Shown piece by piece: positions 56,028 through 63,290 of a stretch of 64,000 bases of DNA. The DNA lies in NCBI GenBank assembly GCA_947500435.1, contig CANMRV010000002.1, forward strand, positions 682,001-746,000. Direction: 5' to 3'. The notes under the pieces were generated by a model. The model ran no database searches, was not told the origin of the DNA, and worked only from the letters and a program-made list of their open reading frames with translations. This DNA comes from an uncultured Flavobacteriaceae bacterium. GTDB taxonomy: Bacteria; Bacteroidota; Bacteroidia; Flavobacteriales; Flavobacteriaceae. The number at the start of each line of letters is the position of its first letter. Position 1 is the stretch's first letter. The translations under genes and the position numbers were made by a program.

Positions 56028-57083
56028 ATGAACGAAACACGAATAGTTACGGTTGCCAAACAATTGCCCGAATATTGCCGTAGTACCGAAGATATCATCC
56101 CCTTTGTTGAATTATGGTTGGCTGATGAAGACGAGCGTTTTCGTCGCAAAGTGGTAAAAATATTTGAAGGTGCAGCTGTGGATAAGCGCTATGGCATCAT
56201 GAATATTGAGGAGGTTTTTACCGCTACTTCCTTTGAAGAAAAGAATGCGATTTATGTTCGTGAAGTGAAAAAATTGGGCAAAGCCGTTTTACAAAAAGCC
56301 CTGAAGCAAAGTGGGTGGGAAGCGAATTCCCTTGATTATATCATTACAGTAAGTTGCACGGGTATTATGATTCCTTCTTTGGATGCCTATCTTATCAATG
56401 ATTTAGGATTAAAACAAGATGTTGTACGATTGCCGGTAACAGAAATGGGCTGCGCTGCGGGTGTATCCGGATTGATTTATGCTCAGAATTTTTTGAAATC
56501 GAATCCTAATAAACGAATTGCTTTAGTGGCGGTTGAGAGTCCGACCGCGACTTTTCAGCTGAATGACCATTCCATGGCAAATATGGTCAGTGCCGCTATT
56601 TTCGGAGATGGTGCCGCCTGCGTTTTGTTATCTTCGGAAGCCGATGCAGTAGGTCCCAAAATAGTAGGTGAGGAGATGTATCATTTTAAAGATGCCACAC
56701 AAATGATGGGCTTTGACATGACCAACCACGGATTGAAAATGATTCTTGACCCAGCCGTACCAGAAACGATTGCCAACCATTTTCCAGATATCGTACATCC
56801 TTTTTTAGAACTGAATGGAAGTTCCATAGAAAAGGTAGACCATTTGATTTTCCATCCCGGCGGACGTAAAATTGTACAGACCGTTGAAGAACTATTTGGT
56901 AAATTAGGAAAGAACATAGATGACACGCGTGAAGTTTTGAGAGAATATGGGAACATGAGCAGTGCAACAGTACTTTATGTCTTGGAACGGTTTCTTGAAA
57001 AAGACATTCGAGAAGGGGAACAAGGCCTGATCCTCAGTTTCGGTCCAGGTTTTTCTGCGCAACGGGTTTTGTTGGAGTGGTAG
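56028..57083 (+). CDS. Type III polyketide synthase (chalcone-synthase fold)
   Basis: 351 residues from ATG 56028 (MNETRIVTVAKQLPEY); a longer frame from 55986 adds 14 residues that cross a hairpin repeat. Numbered from 55986, the catalytic triad is complete: Cys156 (EMGCAAG), His290 (IFHPGG) and Asn323 (EYGNMSSA). SFGPGFSAQ near the end is the GFG-like loop of the family. It condenses malonyl units onto an acyl starter and cyclises the chain. The neighbours (ACP, KS, dehydratase) suggest the starter is built by a dedicated type II system. The product is probably an alkyl-phenol, resorcinol or pyrone. Confidence 0.92.
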   Translation: MNETRIVTVAKQLPEYCRSTEDIIPFVELWLADEDERFRRKVVKIFEGAAVDKRYGIMNIEEVFTATSFEEKNAIYVREVKKLGKAVLQKALKQSGWEANSLDYIITVSCTGIMIPSLDAYLINDLGLKQDVVRLPVTEMGCAAGVSGLIYAQNFLKSNPNKRIALVAVESPTATFQLNDHSMANMVSAAIFGDGAACVLLSSEADAVGPKIVGEEMYHFKDATQMMGFDMTNHGLKMILDPAVPETIANHFPDIVHPFLELNGSSIEKVDHLIFHPGGRKIVQTVEELFGKLGKNIDDTREVLREYGNMSSATVLYVLERFLEKDIREGEQGLILSFGPGFSAQRVLLEW

Positions 57084-57096
57084 AGATTGACTTAAA

Positions 57097-57120
57097 TGTC
57101 ATCCTGAGCGGAGTCGAAGG
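57097..57120. repeat. Dispersed intergenic element (TGTCATCCTGAG... type)
   Basis: The 24 bases begin TGTCATCCTGAGCGGAG and continue with TCGAAGG. This form is familiar as a short repeat in many Bacteroidota intergenic regions. It lies in the 94-base gap between the PKS and dehydratase genes. An AGTTCA triplicate follows at 57135-57152. Confidence 0.4.
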
Positions 57121-57177
57121 GCTACAAGGCTAAAAGTTCAAGTTCAAGTTCAAAATTAATTAGTAAAACAGGACTAT

Positions 57178-57630
57178 TTGAAATACCAAGAAATCATCCA
57201 TAAACTCCCATACACCAAACCTTTTCTGTTTGTTGATGAGCTCCTGCATATTGATGAAAATGGAGCAGAAGGTTCGTATACTTTTGATGCCGATTCCAAT
57301 TTTTATAAAGGCCATTTTAAAGACAACCCTGTAACACCAGGTGTAATATTAACGGAATGCTGTGCGCAAATCGGTGTTGTAGCACTGGGAATTTATCTCT
57401 TGAACAATGAAGAAGTTGCTATGGGTGATAATATACAAATAGGTTTGAGTAGTTCTGAAATGGAGTTCTTGGCTCCTGTTTTTCCAAATGAGAAAGTAGT
57501 AGTCACTTCCGTAAAGGAATACTTTCGGTTTCATAAATTGAAATGTAAGGTGAAAATGCACAATTCCGAAGGTGAATTGGTTTGTAAAGGCACAATTTCT
57601 GGAATGCTGAAATCAAATAAAAATGGGTAA
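57178..57630 (+). CDS. FabZ-like 3-hydroxyacyl-ACP dehydratase (hotdog fold), biosynthetic cluster
   Basis: 150 residues from a TTG start (57178); no ATG is close and the N-terminus KYQEIIHKLPYTKPFLFVDELL is natural. GHFKDNPVTPGVILTECCAQ carries the catalytic His46 and Glu60 of FabZ/FabA-type enzymes. It dehydrates 3-hydroxyacyl-ACP and would produce unsaturated chains. Its end overlaps the ketosynthase start by 8 bases, so the pair is coupled. Confidence 0.85.
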   Translation: MKYQEIIHKLPYTKPFLFVDELLHIDENGAEGSYTFDADSNFYKGHFKDNPVTPGVILTECCAQIGVVALGIYLLNNEEVAMGDNIQIGLSSSEMEFLAPVFPNEKVVVTSVKEYFRFHKLKCKVKMHNSEGELVCKGTISGMLKSNKNG

Positions 57631-58897
57631 ACGTGTTGTAGTTACAGGACTCGGAGTTTGCGCTCCCAATGGAATTGGGTTAAATGATTTCACGAAAGCT
57701 TTGAAAGAGGGAACTAGTGGAATACGGTTTGACAAACAACTTCAAGACCTGAAATTTGGATGTCAAATCGCTGCTGAACCCCAATTGGATGAAGCCCTAA
57801 TCAATCAGTACTTCACTCCTTTGCAATTGCGCGGATTAAACGCAAGTGGAATCTTATACGGAGTCATAGCTGGAACAGATGCTTGGAAAGATGCGGGATT
57901 GTCCATTTCAGAAAAAGAAACTCCCGATTGGGATAGTGGTATCATCTTCGGTACAGGAATTCTCGGTGTGGACAAGTTTCGTGAATCCATTCATTTGGTG
58001 GATGCTCAGAATGTGAGACGCTTAGGAAGCACGACTGTACTGCAAACCATGGCTAGTGGAATTAGTGCATATCTCGGTGGTATTTTTGGATGTGGCAATC
58101 AGGTAACGACGAATTCTTCAGCATGCACTACGGGCACAGAAGGCATTCTAATGGCCTATGACCGCATCGTTTCTGGAAAAGCAAAACGAATCCTAACCGG
58201 CAGCTGTAGTGATAGTGGTCCGTATGTTTGGGGTGGTTTTGATGCGATGCGTATTCTGCCTAGACAGTATAATGATAATCCGACGGAAGCAAGTCGACCC
58301 ATGAGTGCGAACGCAGCAGGCTTTGTTCCAGGAAGTGGAGCAGGGGCTTTAGTTTTGGAATCTTTAGATAGTGCTTTGGAACGCGGTGCAAAAATCTATG
58401 CTGAAGTTTTAGGTGGAGCTGTCAATAGCGGTGGACAAAGGGGCGAGGGTAGTATGACAGCACCGAATAGTAATGCGGTGCAGCGTTGCATAAAAGATGC
58501 AGTAGATAGTGCAGGAATTCAAAGTTCTGAAGTAGATACGATAAACGGACATCTCACGGCCACTGCTAAAGACCCTACCGAAATAAAAAATTGGACAAAA
58601 GCACTCAATCGGACGGGAGCCGACTTTCCCTATGTAAATTCTTTTAAGGGACTTTTCGGACATTGCTTGGCAGCATCCGGGAGTATTGAAAGTGTTGGTG
58701 CAGTCTTACAATTTAAAGAAGGTCAGGTTTTTGGGAATATTAACTGTGAAGAAATTCATCCAGAAATATTAGAATTGATAGAAGTGGATAAAATCCCAAG
58801 AAAAACGATAGTGCATAAACCAAAAATAGTGGCAAAGGCAAGTTTCGGCTTTGGAGATGTAAATGCTTGTGTTATTTTTAAAGCTTTTAACGACTGA
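57623..58897 (+). CDS. Beta-ketoacyl-ACP synthase (KAS II/FabF-like), biosynthetic cluster
   Basis: 424 residues. The active-site triad is Cys168 (NSSACTTG), His310 (NGHLTATAKD) and His347 (LFGHCLAAS), with Lys342 nearby. SANAAGFVPGSGAGALVLES is also typical. The His310 context is unusual: FabF enzymes read H-G-T-S-T-P at this place and this one reads NGHLTATAKDPTE, as seen in specialised synthases of secondary pathways. It elongates an acyl-ACP chain. It overlaps the dehydratase gene and lies 30 bases before the ACP gene. Confidence 0.88.
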   Translation: MGKRVVVTGLGVCAPNGIGLNDFTKALKEGTSGIRFDKQLQDLKFGCQIAAEPQLDEALINQYFTPLQLRGLNASGILYGVIAGTDAWKDAGLSISEKETPDWDSGIIFGTGILGVDKFRESIHLVDAQNVRRLGSTTVLQTMASGISAYLGGIFGCGNQVTTNSSACTTGTEGILMAYDRIVSGKAKRILTGSCSDSGPYVWGGFDAMRILPRQYNDNPTEASRPMSANAAGFVPGSGAGALVLESLDSALERGAKIYAEVLGGAVNSGGQRGEGSMTAPNSNAVQRCIKDAVDSAGIQSSEVDTINGHLTATAKDPTEIKNWTKALNRTGADFPYVNSFKGLFGHCLAASGSIESVGAVLQFKEGQVFGNINCEEIHPEILELIEVDKIPRKTIVHKPKIVAKASFGFGDVNACVIFKAFND

Positions 58898-58927
58898 ATT
58901 AAAAATATCACTTCAAATACGTATTTA

Positions 58928-59182
58928 ATGACAGGAACTGAGCATTATCAAAAACTACAAGATATCATAAAAATATACCTTCCGGAAGATGTTTCTGCGG
59001 ATAATATATCTGAAGAAAGCCATCTTATCAACGAATTAAACATCAATTCAGCCAATTTGGTAGATATTGTTCTTGATGTTGAAGATGCCTTCGACATCCG
59101 TTTGGAAAATGAAGATATGGACCAAATGGAAACTGTAAAAGATGCACTTCAAATCATAGATAAGAAACTCTCTGAGGTCTAA
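58928..59182 (+). CDS. Acyl carrier protein, biosynthetic cluster
   Basis: 84 residues. INELNINSANLVDIVLDVEDAF is the region around the phosphopantetheine site, with Ser41 in the N-S-A-N-L motif in place of the usual D-S-L. The acidic helices fit an ACP. It would carry the growing chain between the ketosynthase and dehydratase and possibly hand it to the type III PKS. A holo-ACP synthase gene is not in the cluster. Confidence 0.85.
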   Translation: MTGTEHYQKLQDIIKIYLPEDVSADNISEESHLINELNINSANLVDIVLDVEDAFDIRLENEDMDQMETVKDALQIIDKKLSEV

Positions 59183-59217
59183 TTAAATGGGAAGAGTTGA
59201 AAATAAAAGTATATTTT

Positions 59218-59281
59218 CCAACAATCCAACAATCCAACAATCCAACAATCCAACAATCCAACAATCCAACAATCCAACAAT
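59218..59281. repeat. Tandem repeat, 8 copies of CCAACAAT
   Basis: Eight perfect copies of an 8-base unit fill 59218-59281, ending 7 bases before the ATG of the last cluster gene (59289). In that gene's frame a TAG at 59283 sits right after the repeat, so the repeat is not translated with it. Length changes in the repeat could alter the distance between promoter or leader elements and the start codon. Confidence 0.85.
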
Positions 59282-59288
59282 CTAGCAA

Positions 59289-59726
59289 ATGACTGAATTT
59301 ATACAATGGGCGAAGTCCAAATTAAATGTTGATAGGCGTTTAATCGCTATTTACTGCATTGTCTACTTTTCATGGGGAATGTTGATGGATTGGTTTGGAG
59401 CCCAAGTAGAAATCGCACGTTTTACTTATTGGTGGCAGGTAATTACGTGTTACATCTTATATATGGTTCCAGTTTCGTTGTTGCTTCGTAAGCTTCCTTT
59501 TCATGCCCAATATGCTTATGGTTTAGTAGCTATGTGCCTGTTGGAATTTGGAGGTTATGCTTTTGAATCATCTTACGCATATCCGAATAATTTACTTGAC
59601 CAATTCTTTAACGAACGTAATTTCGCCTTAGGAATGGCAATGTTCTTTGCACTATATTTTCCCATTGGGAACTGGGGTGTACAAAAAATATATGACGCTA
59701 TTTTTGGAAAGAAAGAAGGCGTTTAA
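59289..59726 (+). CDS. Small integral membrane protein of the cluster
   Basis: 145 residues with about four membrane helices (about 19-37, 46-66, 74-90 and 112-130). I do not recognise a family. The helices carry many aromatic residues (WGMLMDWFGAQ, YWWQVITCYILYMV). It lies just after the ACP gene and an 8-base tandem repeat and is the last plus-strand gene of the block. It could help transport or place the lipid product; this is based on location alone. Its end overlaps the convergent TerC gene by 4 bases. Confidence 0.6.
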   Translation: MTEFIQWAKSKLNVDRRLIAIYCIVYFSWGMLMDWFGAQVEIARFTYWWQVITCYILYMVPVSLLLRKLPFHAQYAYGLVAMCLLEFGGYAFESSYAYPNNLLDQFFNERNFALGMAMFFALYFPIGNWGVQKIYDAIFGKKEGV

Positions 59727-60673
59727 CCTTCAGCTTTATCTTTTTCAGGAATAGTCAACGAAGCAATTACACCTCCAACAAGCGCAGCTGAGATTACTGT
59801 AAGGGAAACCCATTCCGGTAGATGAATGTAGTGGGATAATAACATTTTTAGACCCACAAAAGCTAGAATCACAACTAGGCTGTAGTTTATAAAACGGAAC
59901 TTCTCCAACATCCTTGAAATCAAGAAATACATAGAACGGAGTCCCATTATTGCAAGGATATTTGAGCTAAAAACCAAAAAAGGGTCTGCGGTTATTGCAA
60001 GGATGGCAGGAATACTGTCCAAAGCAAAAAGAATATCCGTAAGTTCGATAACAATCAAGGCTACAAATAGGGGAGTAGCGGCTTTGATTCCCATCCGCTT
60101 GACAAAGAATTTTTCACCTTGAATGCTTCCAGTAATTGGATAAATTTTTTTTATCTGTCGAAAAACAAATGATTTCTTAGGTTCAAATTCTTCTTCTTCA
60201 CCTTTCAACATTTTAAATGCGGTCCAAAGTAGAAAAACACCGAAGACATAGATAATCCATTCGAACTTGGTAATTAGAGCAACTCCAAATAGAATCATTA
60301 AGGCTCTAAATACAATAGCACCGAGAATTCCCCAGAAAAGAACACGATGCTGGTACAGTGGTGGTATTTTAAAGGAGGAAAAAATTACAGCAATAACAAA
60401 AACATTATCGACACTTAATGAAAGCTCAATAAGATAGCCTGTTATGTATTTTAATACCGCCTTATTTGGAGTAAGTCCAGTTGGGTTGTCGACCATACCA
60501 TTGGCAAATAACCAATAGATGACACCACTAAAACTTAGAGCAACGGTCACCCAAATAGCAGTCCAGATACTAGCCTCCTTGGTTTTAATAACATGATTTT
60601 CTTTATTGAAAACCCCTAAGTCAAGCGCAAGGAAAACTAAAATGAAGGCGATGAAAATAATCCAAATCCACAT
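59723..60673 (-). CDS. TerC-family membrane protein
   Basis: 316 residues with about eight membrane helices. LSLSVDNVFVIAVIFSSFKIPPLYQHRVLFWGILGAIVFR, ELTDILFALDSIPAILAITADPFLVFSSNILAIMGLRSMYF are the TerC signatures with acidic residues in the membrane (given across segments). TerC-type proteins handle metal export, probably Mn2+, during protein secretion, and tellurite resistance in some species. It converges with the cluster's membrane-protein gene. Confidence 0.92.
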   Translation of the reverse strand: MWIWIIFIAFILVFLALDLGVFNKENHVIKTKEASIWTAIWVTVALSFSGVIYWLFANGMVDNPTGLTPNKAVLKYITGYLIELSLSVDNVFVIAVIFSSFKIPPLYQHRVLFWGILGAIVFRALMILFGVALITKFEWIIYVFGVFLLWTAFKMLKGEEEEFEPKKSFVFRQIKKIYPITGSIQGEKFFVKRMGIKAATPLFVALIVIELTDILFALDSIPAILAITADPFLVFSSNILAIMGLRSMYFLISRMLEKFRFINYSLVVILAFVGLKMLLSHYIHLPEWVSLTVISAALVGGVIASLTIPEKDKAEG

Positions 60674-60771
60674 AGGTGCGATTTTAAGAGCACAAATGTA
60701 ACAATCATTTTAGCTTAAAGGAGGTGAGGAAGGAAAAAATGTTAAAGTATAGGTGTCTAAGGTTCAAATAC

Positions 60772-61281
60772 CTACTTCAATTGAAATACTAGCTTAACCA
60801 ACACTTTGTTTTTTTCTCGGTCACTTTTGATGTTGATTCCATAATCAGAACTATAAAGTGAGGTTTTTCCAACGAGTTGCTTATCATTTCTTTCAAAGCG
60901 GAAATTAATGTCTTTGGTAACATCTTTGATAGTCAGCTGACCGTTTACAGTAATAATGTCTCCATCTTGCTGCACTGAAGAGCTTTCAAAAACGATTTCA
61001 GGGAAATTGTCCGCGTCAAAATATTTACTACGCCTTAGCGACCAATTTCTAATGGAATTTCCAGTACTTATGGTTTCAACCTTAACCGATCCCTTGAACT
61101 TAGAATTCTCAATTTGGTCAAAGTCCATGACAGACTCTGATGTAAACCCTTCAAGGGTTCCTTCTACATCATTATTAACGAATACAAAACTAACTTCGGC
61201 AGATGAAATTTGAATATTATTCTGCGCTTTCGCTACGAAATTGGAAAAAATAAATAGGACTATTGCGATTTGAAATTTCAT
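60772..61281 (-). CDS. YceI-family periplasmic lipid-binding protein
   Basis: 169 residues with a signal peptide (1-20, KAQ). The beta-sandwich has SAEVSFVFVNNDVEGTLEGF, IRNWSLRRSKYFDADNFPEIVFESSS and GQLTIKDVTKDINF, the conserved YceI segments. The family binds polyisoprenoids or long-chain lipids in the periplasm. It stands alone. Confidence 0.9.
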   Translation of the reverse strand: MKFQIAIVLFIFSNFVAKAQNNIQISSAEVSFVFVNNDVEGTLEGFTSESVMDFDQIENSKFKGSVKVETISTGNSIRNWSLRRSKYFDADNFPEIVFESSSVQQDGDIITVNGQLTIKDVTKDINFRFERNDKQLVGKTSLYSSDYGINIKSDREKNKVLVKLVFQLK

Positions 61282-61437
61282 AGTATATAAGTATTCATGA
61301 TTCGTGCCAAAGTTAAGCGATTTTTCCTATCGTTCAACGGACTCATTAAGCCGTTATCTTGTCGTATTCCTTACAATGTTGTGCTGTTTTCATAGGTTTT
61401 TTATACCTTGTAAACAGAACTATTATATTTTTTGTTG

Positions 61438-61770
61438 ATGAAAAAATCTACACTATTATTTGTCTGTACTTTTTTCTGCCTCTTATTTGCTGTACCCACT
61501 ACTGCCCAAGAAACTACTAAAAAAGCGGAAGCACCAAAAGCTACAGAAGAAGAGGAGGGACCACTCATGTTCAAATTTGAACCGAATTTTATCTCGAAAA
61601 ATGAAAAACGCAAAGAAGAGATTGCCCTTACAAGGAGCATGATTGATTCGTTGGATGTTTCAGAACGCAAACGACTAAAACTGCTAAAAGATCTCTACAA
61701 AAATGGAGTTTCAAAGCGCTTAAAAAAGGCACTTTTGGTAGAAAATAACTTTGAAGATGTTGATGAATAG
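61438..61770 (+). CDS. Small secreted basic protein, paralogue A
   Basis: 110 residues from ATG 61438 (the longest frame starts at TTG 61432). A signal peptide (about 1-20, TTAQ) is followed by a Lys/Glu-rich linker. The core FEPNFISKNEKRKEEIALTRSMIDSLDVSERKRLKLLKDLY and the end RLKKALLVENNFEDVDE repeat the pattern of the next gene. The protein is highly helical and basic. I do not recognise the family. It is 174 bases upstream of its paralogue. Confidence 0.65.
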   Translation: MKKSTLLFVCTFFCLLFAVPTTAQETTKKAEAPKATEEEEGPLMFKFEPNFISKNEKRKEEIALTRSMIDSLDVSERKRLKLLKDLYKNGVSKRLKKALLVENNFEDVDE

Positions 61771-61944
61771 CACTCAACAAACTCTTTAGTCTTTCCTTTT
61801 AAATCTCTAATTTTAAATTCATTAACCTAAAAAATCATCTATAAAGAGCATGTGAATGGTGATGCTAATAACGGTTATTTCAATTTTATGGTAATTCCAC
61901 ACTTTTTTTGTATATTTAAACGAGATCACTATATATCAAATCTT

Positions 61945-62343
61945 ATGAAAATCTCGCGTATTGGGACTTTAAGTCTTTGTGCATTCCTTTTTGCATCAGT
62001 CTGCATTTATGGGCAGCAACCTATCTCTGAGTCGTCGAAAACTAAGAAAACAGTCACCCTTAAAATTGATAAAAGCAATGTTAAGGTTCAGAGGCATACG
62101 TTAATGTCTCGTTTTGAGCCTGAAATAGCTAGTACAGAAGAAAAACGTTTAGAGAAGCGAAATAATAGGATTGCTGAAACGGAAAGAAAGCTTAGAATTA
62201 TAGACACGCTTGACATATCAAAGCGCAGAAAAAAAGCTCTGCTTCGCGATTTAGAATATACTCCGTTTTCAAATAGGTTAAACAAGGCGACGCTAGTTGA
62301 CACCAAATTCGAAGAGAGCACTGAAAATCAAGATAATTTATAG
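61945..62343 (+). CDS. Small secreted basic protein, paralogue B
   Basis: 132 residues from ATG 61945 (the longest frame from 61852 adds 31 residues without signal-peptide character). A signal peptide (about 1-23, IYGQ) is clear from the chosen Met. The core matches paralogue A: FEPEIASTEEKRLEKRNNRIAETERKLRIIDTLDISKRRKKALLRDL and NRLNKATLVDTKFEEST. Common positions give FEP, EKR, ID-LD-S-R, LL-DL, RL-KA-LV and FE. The function is unknown. It converges with the HPF gene. Confidence 0.65.
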   Translation: MKISRIGTLSLCAFLFASVCIYGQQPISESSKTKKTVTLKIDKSNVKVQRHTLMSRFEPEIASTEEKRLEKRNNRIAETERKLRIIDTLDISKRRKKALLRDLEYTPFSNRLNKATLVDTKFEESTENQDNL

Positions 62344-62350
62344 ATTACGG

Positions 62351-62653
62351 TTAAAAGGTCTTCATTTTTGCCTTGCGTCTGTGTAGTTGACGCTCAAGTT
62401 CTATTACAGATTCCGCTATAGAGGCTTCAAAATTCCCATTGCTCGATTCCGCAAAAATCCTTGGTCCCGGAGTACTCAAACGTATACCGCAAATCATACC
62501 TGTATCTGGTTGACTAGTATTTTCCGTTTTGAGAAAAACATCTGCACGCACAACAAAATCATATTTATTTAAGAGTTTTTCCAATTTATCCGCAGCAAAG
62601 ATTTCAAGGCGATTGCTGGCTTTCACAGCATGGTATTCGAAGTTAATATTCAT
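62351..62653 (-). CDS. hpf: Ribosome hibernation promoting factor (HPF/RaiA family)
   Basis: 100 residues, the short HPF length. MNINFEYHAVKASNRLEIFAADKLEKLLNKYD, then DVFLKTEN and ICGIRLSTPGPRIFAES, and IAESVIELERQLHRRKAKM form the S30AE domain. It stalls ribosomes during starvation. No long C-terminal dimerisation domain is present. It converges with paralogue B, 7 bases apart. Confidence 0.92.
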   Translation of the reverse strand: MNINFEYHAVKASNRLEIFAADKLEKLLNKYDFVVRADVFLKTENTSQPDTGMICGIRLSTPGPRIFAESSNGNFEASIAESVIELERQLHRRKAKMKTF

Positions 62654-62843
62654 AGCACAGGATTTTTCTTCAAATTAAGAAGGATGCTTCTTAAAAGCAA
62701 ATTAAAGAAGACCAAAAAGTTACCATAGCATCAAATAATTGTTAAAGTCTGATTTTAGGCATCTTACGGACAACTTTGTGTTGCATTTTTTCGTAACTTA
62801 TAGTACCCCTTCGTATTATGTACAATCTTTAAACCCTGCTGTA

Positions 62844-63164
62844 ATGAAATCTGACCTCAAAGAAGTTGAAAAAAGTGCGCTGGTCATGCGATTAGAGCGC
62901 AATCAAAATGATCTACGTCAATTAAAGAACAAACTCAATTCGTATATCTGCGAACCTAGAACCTATAGTTTGTTTGAACGCATCGAATCCCTTAAAAACG
63001 GACTCGAAACACTTGATAATTCGAATTCCCAAATAATTCGCTCTTTAAAGAGCCGTAAAAAATCCGTTGAGGCTTATGTTGATTCTGCCAAAGAACAATT
63101 AAATAAGTTTAACCAATTGCAACAAAGTGTTGAAGACTATGTTGCAAGTGCGCGAAATTGTTGA
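62844..63164 (+). CDS. Small coiled-coil hypothetical protein
   Basis: 106 residues from ATG 62844 (MKSDLKEVEKSALVM); the longest frame starts at 62739. The sequence is helical with heptad character (MRLERNQNDLRQLKNKLNSY, then SAKEQLNKFNQLQQSVEDYVASARNC) and no signal peptide. I do not recognise the family. It is followed by a strong terminator. Confidence 0.55.
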   Translation: MKSDLKEVEKSALVMRLERNQNDLRQLKNKLNSYICEPRTYSLFERIESLKNGLETLDNSNSQIIRSLKSRKKSVEAYVDSAKEQLNKFNQLQQSVEDYVASARNC

Positions 63165-63208
63165 ATAATGTCCCACACATGTTTCATTGGTATTTGACCA
63201 ACACTACT

Positions 63209-63240
63209 AAAAGCCGCATTTGAAATGCGGCTTTTGTTTT
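63209..63240 (+). terminator. Rho-independent terminator after the coiled-coil gene
   Basis: AAAAGCCGCATT (63209-63220) pairs perfectly with AATGCGGCTTTT (63224-63235) around a 3-base loop, followed by GTTTTT. Confidence 0.9.
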
Positions 63241-63290
63241 TCTTCCATTTGCAGATTCGGTTATCTTTACAATAGATTTAAACCCTTGCA

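Noticed and set aside
59218..59281. Possible CRISPR array
   Set aside because: The repeat unit is 8 bases without spacers, so it is a simple tandem repeat.
60717..60793. AAAGGAGGTGA followed by a 17-codon ATG frame (60740)
   Set aside because: The motif is a perfect Shine-Dalgarno sequence, but the peptide is very short, the spacing is 14 bases, and Bacteroidota seldom use this signal.
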